Shown here one piece after another: positions 57,167-64,000 of a DNA stretch of 64,000 nt (its first letter is position 1; each line of letters starts with the position of its first letter). The translations under genes and the position numbers were made by a program. Origin of the DNA: Vibrio sp. HDW18. GTDB taxonomy: Bacteria; Pseudomonadota; Gammaproteobacteria; Enterobacterales; Vibrionaceae. Where the stretch lies: the NCBI RefSeq assembly GCF_011306175.1, contig NZ_CP049913.1, positions 682,001 through 746,000 on the forward strand. Reading direction: 5' to 3'. The notes beneath the pieces were generated by a model. It made no database searches. It saw only the letters and a list, made by a program, of their open reading frames with translations, and had not been told where the DNA came from.

Positions 57167-59572
57167 ATGAAATACGGTTATTTCGATAATGAACAACGCG
57201 AATACGTCATCACTCGCCCTGACGTACCCGCCCCTTGGACTAACTATCTCGGTACAGAAAAGTTTTGTACTGTGATTTCTCATAACGCGGGAGGTTATTC
57301 GTTCTACCACTCGCCTGAGTACAATCGCGTGACGAAGTTCCGCCCTAACTTTACCCAAGATCGCCCTGGTCATTACGTGTATCTGCGTGATGATGCGAGC
57401 GGTGATTTTTGGTCAATCTCTTGGCAACCAGTGGCGAAAAGCCTTGAGCAAGCCAAATACGAAGTACGTCACGGCTTGTCATACTCAAAATTCAAGTGTG
57501 ACTACAACGGGATCCACGCGACTAAAACGCTGTTCGTCCCCAAAGGTGAAGATGCCGAAGTATGGGATGTGGTGATTGAAAACACCTCGAATGAAGTGCG
57601 TACCATCAGTGCGTTTAACTACGTTGAGTTCTCTTTCAGCCACATCAAATCGGATAACCAAAACCACCAGATGTCACTCTACTCTGCGGGCACTTCGTTC
57701 CAAGATGGCGTGATCGAATATGATCTGTATTACAACACCGATGATTTCTTAGGTTTCTACTACTTAACCGCAACCTTTGATGCTGACAGCTACGACGGTC
57801 AACGTGACCAGTTCCTTGGCATGTACCGTGATGAAGCTAACCCAATTGCGGTTGCCCAAGGTCGATGCTCTAACAGCGCGCAAACCTGCTACAACCACTG
57901 TGGTGCACTGCATAAGCAATTTGTGCTGCAACCGGGGGAAAAAGTACGCTTCGCGGTGATCCTTGGGGTCGGCAAAGGTAATGGCGCGAAACTGCGTGAA
58001 AAATACCAAGACCTAACCCAAGTCGATGCGGCGTTTGCTGGTATTAAAGCCCACTGGGATGAGCGCTGTGCTAAGTTCCAAGTTAAATCACCCAATCCAG
58101 GACTGGATACCATGATCAACGCTTGGACCCTCTACCAAGCAGAAACTTGTGTAGTGTGGTCACGCTTTGCCTCGTTCATTGAGGTGGGCGGCCGTACCGG
58201 TCTTGGCTACCGCGATACCGCGCAAGATGCGATCTCTGTCCCACACACTAACCCAACCATGACGCGTAAACGCTTGGTTGACCTACTGCGCGGTCAAGTG
58301 AAAGCGGGTTACGGTTTGCACTTGTTTGATCCAGATTGGTTCGATCCGGCGAAAGCGGATGTCAAACCGTCTAAATCCCCCACCGTGGTACCAACCCCAT
58401 CGGATGACGACAAGATCCACGGCATCAAAGATACCTGCTCTGACGATCACCTGTGGATTGTGCCGACCATCCTCAGCTATGTGAAAGAAACCGGTGATTT
58501 TGCCTTTATCGATGAAGTGATCCCCTATGCCGATGGCGGTAACGCTAGTGTGTATCAGCATATGATGGCCGCATTGGACTTCTCGGCTGAATACGTTGGC
58601 CAAACCGGGATTTGTAAAGGCTTACGTGCGGACTGGAATGACTGCTTGAACTTGGGTGGCGGTGAGTCATCCATGGTTTCGTTCCTACATTTCTGGGCAT
58701 TAGAAGCGTTTCTTGAGCTGTCACGTTATCGTAATGATCAAGCGGCCACCGACAAGTATCAAGCAATGGCGGACGGTGTGCGTCATGCATGTGAAACTCA
58801 CTTATGGGATGAGCAAGGTGAATGGTACATCCGTGGCCTGACCAAAAATGGCGACAAAATCGGTACCTTTGATCAAGTCGAAGGTAAGGTGCACTTAGAG
58901 TCTAACTCATTGGCGGTGCTCTCTGGCACAGTCAGCCATGAACGCGGCATCAAAGCGATGGATGCGGTCTACCAATATCTGTTCTCCAAATACGGCCTAC
59001 ACCTGAATGCACCTTCATTCGCAACGCCAAATGATGACATTGGTTTCGTGACTCGTGTTTACCAAGGTGTGAAAGAGAACGGCGCGATCTTCTCGCATCC
59101 CAACCCATGGGCGTGGGTAGCGGAAGCGAAACTGGGGCGTGGTGATCGTGCGATGGAACTGTATGACGCACTCAACCCATACAACCAAAATGATATCATC
59201 GAGACTCGGATTGCCGAACCGTACTCTTACGTACAGTTCATTATGGGCCGCGATCACCAAGATCATGGCCGCGCTAACCACCCGTGGTTAACCGGTACTT
59301 CTGGCTGGGCGTATCACGCGGTCACCAACTACATGTTAGGTATCAAAGCGGGCTTTGCTGGACTGGAAATTGATCCTTGTATCTCAACTTCATGGCCTGG
59401 TTTTGAAGTGACTCGTGAGTGGCGTGATGCAACTTACCAAATCAAAGTGGAAAACCCACACGGCGTATCGAAAGGTGTGCAATCGATCACGCTCAATGGC
59501 CAAGCGATTGAAGGTGCTGTGCCGGTTCAAGCCGCAGGCAGCATCAATCAAGTGGTGGTGATTCTGGGTTAA
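57167..59572 (+). CDS. chbP: N,N'-diacetylchitobiose phosphorylase (GH94)
   Basis: 801 aa, the same length as the Vibrio enzyme I know. Cleaves (GlcNAc)2 with phosphate to GlcNAc-1-P and GlcNAc, saving ATP. N-terminal beta-sandwich (MKYGYFDNEQREYVITRPDV), helical linker, alpha/alpha barrel with the general-acid Asp at codon 492 in RADWNDCLNLGGGESS, and QFIMGRDHQDHGRANHPWLT with TGTSGWAYHAV for phosphate binding. Cytoplasmic. It sits between two spacers rich in inverted repeats; the product GlcNAc-1-P would go to the following mutase. Confidence 0.96.
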   Translation: MKYGYFDNEQREYVITRPDVPAPWTNYLGTEKFCTVISHNAGGYSFYHSPEYNRVTKFRPNFTQDRPGHYVYLRDDASGDFWSISWQPVAKSLEQAKYEVRHGLSYSKFKCDYNGIHATKTLFVPKGEDAEVWDVVIENTSNEVRTISAFNYVEFSFSHIKSDNQNHQMSLYSAGTSFQDGVIEYDLYYNTDDFLGFYYLTATFDADSYDGQRDQFLGMYRDEANPIAVAQGRCSNSAQTCYNHCGALHKQFVLQPGEKVRFAVILGVGKGNGAKLREKYQDLTQVDAAFAGIKAHWDERCAKFQVKSPNPGLDTMINAWTLYQAETCVVWSRFASFIEVGGRTGLGYRDTAQDAISVPHTNPTMTRKRLVDLLRGQVKAGYGLHLFDPDWFDPAKADVKPSKSPTVVPTPSDDDKIHGIKDTCSDDHLWIVPTILSYVKETGDFAFIDEVIPYADGGNASVYQHMMAALDFSAEYVGQTGICKGLRADWNDCLNLGGGESSMVSFLHFWALEAFLELSRYRNDQAATDKYQAMADGVRHACETHLWDEQGEWYIRGLTKNGDKIGTFDQVEGKVHLESNSLAVLSGTVSHERGIKAMDAVYQYLFSKYGLHLNAPSFATPNDDIGFVTRVYQGVKENGAIFSHPNPWAWVAEAKLGRGDRAMELYDALNPYNQNDIIETRIAEPYSYVQFIMGRDHQDHGRANHPWLTGTSGWAYHAVTNYMLGIKAGFAGLEIDPCISTSWPGFEVTREWRDATYQIKVENPHGVSKGVQSITLNGQAIEGAVPVQAAGSINQVVVILG

Positions 59573-59580
59573 CCGATTTT

Positions 59581-59606
59581 CGGGCACTCGCTGAGCGCCC
59601 GTTTTC
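59581..59606 (+). terminator. Weak terminator after chbP
   Basis: The stem cgggc-a-ctc / gag-c-gcccg around a gct loop, then gttttct. Partial termination is likely because the mutase gene follows. Confidence 0.55.
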
Positions 59607-59635
59607 TAATACCTAAACATTTTATATCCAAACCC

Positions 59636-59662
59636 GTTGTCATTGTCCCCGACAATGACAAC
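59636..59662 (+). other. Perfect 12-bp inverted repeat before the mutase gene
   Basis: gttgtcattgtc-ccc-gacaatgacaac, 23 nt before the ATG at 59686 and just ahead of its aggaaaagg/agggaga ribosome site. Could be an operator or an RNA hairpin controlling the mutase. Function is inferred. Confidence 0.7.
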
Positions 59663-59685
59663 AGGAAAAGGAATAGGGAGAGAAA

Positions 59686-61098
59686 ATGATTAAATTTGGT
59701 ACTGGCGGCTGGCGGGCGTTTATTGGTGAGGAATTCACCAAAGATAATGTGCGTTTGGTGGCTCAAGCTTTGGCGAACATTATTCAACATGAACAAGTGG
59801 CAGCACAAGGCTTCGTGATTGGCTATGACCGCCGCTTTTTATCCGATAAAGCCGGACGCTGGTTTGCCGAAGTATTAGCCGCGAACGGTATTGTGGTGAG
59901 TTTTATTGATAAATTTGTGCCCACACCGGTGGTGATGTTTAAAGCCAAGGAGATGGATTGTGCGTATTCAGCTTGTATCACCGCTTCGCATAACCCAGCC
60001 GATTACAATGGAATTAAAGTCTTTATCCGCGGTGGCCGTGATGCCGATGAAGTGATCACGCAAAAGATTGAACAGCAAATCGCGACCATGAGCCAACCAG
60101 ATGTCCAATGGATCGATTTTGAACAAGCGGTTAATGATAAGCAGATCAAGATCATCAACCCGATGAACGAATTCGTCGATAGCATCATTAATGCGATTGA
60201 TATTGAGGCGATCAAACAAGCCAATCTGCGCGTATTGATCGACCCGATGTTTGGTGTTGCTAAAAATGCGTTGCAAACGGTACTGATCAATGGCCGCTGT
60301 GATGTGGATGTGATTAATGATGGTAAAAACCCCGATTTCGGAGGGCTAATGCCATCGCCCAGTGCAGCCACCTTGTATCGTTTAAAACATTTGGTGAAAC
60401 ATGAAGGTTATGATCTTGGGATTGGCACCGATGGCGATGCTGACCGATTAGGCATTATTGATGAGCAAGGCAACTTTATTCATCCGAATGAAGTGCTGAT
60501 CCTGCTTTACTACTATCTACTGGAGTATAAAGGCTGGAAGGGTTCGGTCGTCCGTAACATTGCCACCACGCACTTACTCGATAAAATCGCCGCCGATCAT
60601 GGTGAGCAGTGTTTTGAAGTCCCAGTCGGCTTTAAGCACATCTCGTCACAGATGGAAGCGGACGATTCACTGATTGGCGGTGAAAGCTCTGGCGGTCTAA
60701 CCATCCGTGGTCATATTAAAGGGAAAGATGGCGTGTTTGCCTCAAGCCTATTGGTTGAAATGATCAGCGTCACTGGTAAAAAACTCTCTGAGCTATTAAG
60801 TGAGATCTACGCTCGCTACGGCTATGCCTACACTGCAGAAGGCGATTGTAAATTTAAGCCGGCCCAGCGCGATGAGATCTATCGTAAAGTATACATTGAG
60901 AAAAAACTGCCTGAGTTTGAGTTTGCAATCGACAAGGTCAGTTACGAAGATGGGGCGAAAGTCTATTTCAAAAATGGCGGCTGGGTGATTGCCCGTTTCT
61001 CTGGCACTGAGCCTTTGCTGCGTATTTTTGCCGAAATGGCCGATCAACCCACTGCAGAGCGTGTTCTTCAACAGATGAAAGCCTTCTTGGCGTTATAA
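59686..61098 (+). CDS. Phosphohexomutase, probably for GlcNAc-1-P
   Basis: 470-aa alpha-D-phosphohexomutase (VC0611 equivalent). Seen: KFGTGGWRAFIGEEFTKDNV, the phosphoserine loop TASHNPADYNGIKVF (Ser 101), the Mg loop IGTDGDADRLGIID, the sugar-selective loop GGESSGGLTI and the C-terminal phosphate loop [15 protein letters not shown]. Annotated as phosphomannomutase or phosphoglucomutase in relatives. Its place after the chitobiose phosphorylase suggests GlcNAc-1-P to GlcNAc-6-P, feeding NagA; this is inference. Distinct from glmM at 25822. Last gene of the chitin operon, followed by an ERIC element and a terminator. Confidence 0.9.
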   Translation: MIKFGTGGWRAFIGEEFTKDNVRLVAQALANIIQHEQVAAQGFVIGYDRRFLSDKAGRWFAEVLAANGIVVSFIDKFVPTPVVMFKAKEMDCAYSACITASHNPADYNGIKVFIRGGRDADEVITQKIEQQIATMSQPDVQWIDFEQAVNDKQIKIINPMNEFVDSIINAIDIEAIKQANLRVLIDPMFGVAKNALQTVLINGRCDVDVINDGKNPDFGGLMPSPSAATLYRLKHLVKHEGYDLGIGTDGDADRLGIIDEQGNFIHPNEVLILLYYYLLEYKGWKGSVVRNIATTHLLDKIAADHGEQCFEVPVGFKHISSQMEADDSLIGGESSGGLTIRGHIKGKDGVFASSLLVEMISVTGKKLSELLSEIYARYGYAYTAEGDCKFKPAQRDEIYRKVYIEKKLPEFEFAIDKVSYEDGAKVYFKNGGWVIARFSGTEPLLRIFAEMADQPTAERVLQQMKAFLAL

Positions 61099-61118
61099 CC
61101 AATAAGCCTAGTTATAAC

Positions 61119-61246
61119 TATACCCAAACAACTTGCAGTTGCAGGTAGGCGGCAAGTGAGTCAGTCCCCATGAGCATAGGCAAACGATGTGATTGGGGTG
61201 AACGAACGTCGCCAACACCGCTACAGCTTCAAGTAGGAAGTGGATA
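61119..61246. repeat. ERIC element, copy 2
   Basis: 128 bp, with ends tataccc and ggatatc and the same core as copy 1 (gagtcagtccccatgagcat, gtgattggggtgaacgaacg). Same orientation as the copy at 45826-45953. It lies in the 3' region of the chitin operon transcript. Confidence 0.9.
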
Positions 61247-61301
61247 TCACTGAGTGGTTCTCATCGCTGAGGTTAAGTCCCCTCAGTACTGAACGACACT
61301 T

Positions 61302-61327
61302 GCCCGGTCTTTTGGCCGGGCTTTTTT
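61302..61327 (+). terminator. Intrinsic terminator ending the chitin operon
   Basis: The gcccgg / ccgggc stem with an 8-nt loop, then six T. A second hairpin (ctgagg / cctcag, 61267-61286) lies just before it. Confidence 0.88.
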
Positions 61328-61337
61328 CCAGCGTAGA

Positions 61338-62369
61338 TTAAGCGAAAGCGAGCACTCCCTGAGTATCGATATGCACCTCGACCGCCTGCCCGACACCTAA
61401 GGCTTGTGATGAAGTCGCGATCAATTGCGTGCCATAGGCGTCCACTAGATAGCGACAATGGTCACCCATAAATTGCAGTTCAGTTACCGTCACTTGGCTA
61501 GTTTGTGCCGCGTGGATCTGAACCTGCTGCGGACGCAGCAGTAATTTACAGGTAGCCGCTAACTCAATGGGTTGACGAGCTATCGCCTCAACTATCCCAA
61601 TTGGGGTTTGGTATTCGGTTTCGCTGATCCGTCTGGCCTCTAAATAGCTCCCCCCACCAAGAAAATCAGCGACAAACTGACTCGATGGTTGATAGTAAAG
61701 ATCCACCGCACTACCAAACTGCTCAATGACACCGCGATTCATTACTGCCATTTTATCAGCAAAAGTAAATGCTTCTTCCCGTGAGTGCGTGACAAAAATG
61801 GCCGTCACCCCTTGCTGTTTAAAGATTTTACGGATTTCAATCATTAGCTCATGACGGACTTGAGTATCAATATTTGAAAATGGCTCATCAAGCAGTAATA
61901 AATCCGGTTTATAGGCTAAAGCCCGAGCAATCGCGACACGCTGCTGCTGTCCTCCCGAAAGCTGATGCGGATAGCGCTCAGCAAAATCATTCAGATGCAC
62001 CAGAGAGAGCATCTCGCTGACTTTAGCCTGCTTTTGCACCGCCGGCATACTATTCAAGCCAAAAGAAACATTTTGCGCCACCGTCAAATGAGGAAATAAT
62101 GCATAATCTTGGAAAATCATCCCGATATTACGCTGTTCGGGTGGTAGCCAATGCTCACCATCATCTAACGTCACACAATTAAGACTCAGTCGTCCTGCCG
62201 CTAAAGGTATAAGACCTGCAATCGATTTTAATAACGTGGTTTTGCCACAACCACTCGCTCCCAGCAGACAAACGATTTCACCCGGATTAACTTGTAGTGA
62301 CAATGATTTCAATACGGTTTGCGAATCATATTGGCAAGTCAGGTTTTCAATCAATAACGCACAGCTCAT
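61338..62369 (-). CDS. fbpC: Ferric-iron ABC transporter ATPase FbpC
   Basis: 343-aa ATPase of a periplasmic-binding-protein-dependent Fe(III) importer. Seen: Walker A GASGCGKTT, Q loop IFQDYALFPHLTV, signature LSGGQQQRVAIARA, Walker B LLLLDEPFSNID, H loop VTHSREEA and a C-terminal TOBE domain (RPQQVQIHAAQTSQVTVTEL). The start overlaps the fbpB stop by one base. The V. cholerae locus is fbpABC (VC0608-0610). Fur control is expected, but the promoter lies outside the window. Confidence 0.92.
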   Translation of the reverse strand: MSCALLIENLTCQYDSQTVLKSLSLQVNPGEIVCLLGASGCGKTTLLKSIAGLIPLAAGRLSLNCVTLDDGEHWLPPEQRNIGMIFQDYALFPHLTVAQNVSFGLNSMPAVQKQAKVSEMLSLVHLNDFAERYPHQLSGGQQQRVAIARALAYKPDLLLLDEPFSNIDTQVRHELMIEIRKIFKQQGVTAIFVTHSREEAFTFADKMAVMNRGVIEQFGSAVDLYYQPSSQFVADFLGGGSYLEARRISETEYQTPIGIVEAIARQPIELAATCKLLLRPQQVQIHAAQTSQVTVTELQFMGDHCRYLVDAYGTQLIATSSQALGVGQAVEVHIDTQGVLAFA

Positions 62370-63994
62370 CAGTGCTTTTGCTCCAAAGAACGGTTAACCA
62401 TAACCAGAGGGATCAGCCCCACCAACACCAACAAAATCGCTGGCAACGCCGCCAGCTCTAAACGTTCATCGGAGGCGTAGCTATAAACATAAGTTGCCAG
62501 TGTTTCAAAGTTAAACGGGCGCAATAGAATCGATGCATTCAACTCCTTCATCGACTCAATAAAAACCAATAATCCCGCAATTAAAGCTCCACGCCGAATC
62601 AGGGGTAGATGTACTCGCATAAGCATTTGATTAGCATGACACCCCATGGTACGCGCCGCCATGTCTAAGGACGGAGAGATTTTACTTAAACTGCTTTCAA
62701 TACTACCAATCGCAACAGCAGAAAAGCGCACCACTAATGCAAAGACAATCGCAAACAAACTCCCTGAGAAGATTAACCCAGGACGCTGCCACTGCATCAG
62801 TTTTGCAATATCATTGATCAGATGATCCAGCGCCAAGACTGGCACCAAAATACCAATCGCTAACACAGTTCCTGGCACCGCATAGCCCAGCGAAGAAAGA
62901 CGCATCAGCACCTCGCTGGAACGGTTATTTTGTAAACGGACATAAAAATTGGTAATCAAAGCCACTAATACTGCAATCACTGCTGCACTCATCGAAACGA
63001 TAAAACTATTCAGAGCGTATTCTCTAAACTGCACCGTCCAACTTTGTGCAAAGTAAGTCCAACTGTAACTAATCAACTGTAATAACGGCACAATAAAGGC
63101 GATGGCCACCAGTCCCCAGCACCAAGTTAAAGCTACCCATAAACGCCAACCTTTTAAGGTGTAGCGATATTCATCATGACTATTAAATTGGTTTTGGTAG
63201 AGTTTTTGTCGCCGACGGCTGTAACGCTCACTGCTAAGCAACAATAACAGCACAACTAACATCAGCGCTGAAATTTTGGCTGCCGCACTAAGACTTGAAT
63301 AACCGAGCCAAGTGTCATAGACAGCCGTAGTTAACGTATTGACCGCAAATAAACTTACCGTACCAAAATCGCCAATCGTTTCCATTGCAACTAAAGATAA
63401 ACCTACTGCAATAGCAGGACGAGCTAATGGTAATGATATGCGCCAGAAGCTTTGCCACGGAGTGCACCTTAACAAACGGGCGGATTGAAGCAGCGTGACA
63501 TTCTGTTCCATGAATGCAGCCCGACAAAGTAAATAAACGTAAGGATAAAGAACCAAAGCGAGCACCACACTCGCCCCACCTAAACTACGAATATTTGGAA
63601 ACCAATAGCTACCAGCTTGCCAGCCCGTCCAGTCACGTAAAGCGATTTGAACTGGTCCTGCATAATCAAACCAATCGGTAAATAGATAACCAATAATATA
63701 AGCAGGCATAGCTAACGGTAGCACTAGCGCCGATTGTAACCAGCGTTCACCCGGTAATTGACACATGGCAATTAGCCAAGCACAAGGCACCCCGAACAAT
63801 AGCGTCAGTAGTAATACCGCCACCGTTAACACTGAGGTATTAAAAATATAAGTTGGCATTACCGTCGCCAGTAAATGAGCAAAAACCTCACCACTGCTAC
63901 CAAATGCACTATAGAAGATCGAGAGAATGGGCAAAATAAGCAGGATAGCCAATGCAAAACTGCTCATTTTCCAAGTAAAATATTTTTCTTTCAT
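62369..63994 (-). CDS. fbpB: Ferric-iron ABC transporter permease FbpB
   Basis: 541-aa permease of the fused type (two six-TM halves in one chain), typical of Fe(III) FbpB/SfuB transporters. Each half shows an EAA-like loop: LLQSARLLRCTPWQSFWRIS in the first and LDMAARTMGCHANQMLMRVH in the second. The N-terminus MKEKYFTWKMSSFALAILLI begins six bases from the window end, so the Shine-Dalgarno and the expected upstream binding-protein gene fbpA are not visible. Coupled to fbpC by a one-base overlap. Confidence 0.92.
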   Translation of the reverse strand: MKEKYFTWKMSSFALAILLILPILSIFYSAFGSSGEVFAHLLATVMPTYIFNTSVLTVAVLLLTLLFGVPCAWLIAMCQLPGERWLQSALVLPLAMPAYIIGYLFTDWFDYAGPVQIALRDWTGWQAGSYWFPNIRSLGGASVVLALVLYPYVYLLCRAAFMEQNVTLLQSARLLRCTPWQSFWRISLPLARPAIAVGLSLVAMETIGDFGTVSLFAVNTLTTAVYDTWLGYSSLSAAAKISALMLVVLLLLLSSERYSRRRQKLYQNQFNSHDEYRYTLKGWRLWVALTWCWGLVAIAFIVPLLQLISYSWTYFAQSWTVQFREYALNSFIVSMSAAVIAVLVALITNFYVRLQNNRSSEVLMRLSSLGYAVPGTVLAIGILVPVLALDHLINDIAKLMQWQRPGLIFSGSLFAIVFALVVRFSAVAIGSIESSLSKISPSLDMAARTMGCHANQMLMRVHLPLIRRGALIAGLLVFIESMKELNASILLRPFNFETLATYVYSYASDERLELAALPAILLVLVGLIPLVMVNRSLEQKH

Positions 63995-64000
63995 TGCCTA

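Overview
The window is a 64-kb piece of the large chromosome of a Vibrio of the V. cholerae clade. The evidence is the gene content and order: srmB-prfC, rocS, the nlpI-pnp-rpsO-truB-rbfA-infB-nusA-rimP block, ompU with an AT-rich upstream region, and the ChiS/chitobiose locus ending in fbpBC. In ChiS the phospho-acceptors fall exactly at H469 and D772, and in the chitobiose phosphorylase the catalytic Asp falls at D492, as described for the Vibrio proteins. The OmpU differs clearly from the pandemic-strain protein as I remember it, so an environmental strain or sister species is possible.

Layout. 1-5.9 kb: the end of srmB, prfC, a GGDEF-EAL protein, rimI and holD. 6.0-11.4 kb: ubiT-yhbS diverging from rocS-ubiU-ubiV (anaerobic ubiquinone synthesis interleaved with a c-di-GMP enzyme). 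11.5-13.4 kb: a MarR regulator and a MATE exporter. 13.4-31.7 kb: the conserved RNA/translation block, nearly all on the minus strand (nlpI, pnp, rpsO, an IS element, truB, rbfA, infB, nusA, rimP, tRNA-fMet, tRNA-Leu, secG, glmM, folP, ftsH, rlmE), then yhbY and greA. 31.7-42.2 kb: ompU, dacB, tyrS, a frameshifted M23 endopeptidase (shyC), erpA, hemL, an unlisted 38-codon membrane-peptide gene, an AI-2E-family permease and rsmC. 42.3-61.1 kb: the chitin locus. 61.3-64 kb: fbpC and fbpB of a ferric-iron importer.

How the chitin locus works. ChiS senses chitin oligosaccharides and activates the downstream operon. A periplasmic binding protein and a four-gene ABC importer bring the sugars in. 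In the cytoplasm they are cut by a GH9 enzyme (probably glucosamine-releasing), a GH20 hexosaminidase and a GH94 chitobiose phosphorylase. GspK phosphorylates free glucosamine, and a phosphohexomutase converts the sugar-1-phosphate. Strong hairpins without T tracts sit at several module boundaries of this operon and may set unequal expression.

I found no CRISPR array, prophage or clearly new defence system. The items most worth a second look are: three single-G losses in G runs (one in shyC, two in the transposase), which may be sequencing errors; an IS903-group element lacking a target duplication and lying between two terminators; the 38-aa peptide gene; the structured spacers and paired repeats of the chitin operon; and terminator or attenuator structures ahead of rimP, pnp and rpsO. 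Two copies of the ERIC repeat flank the chitin operon.
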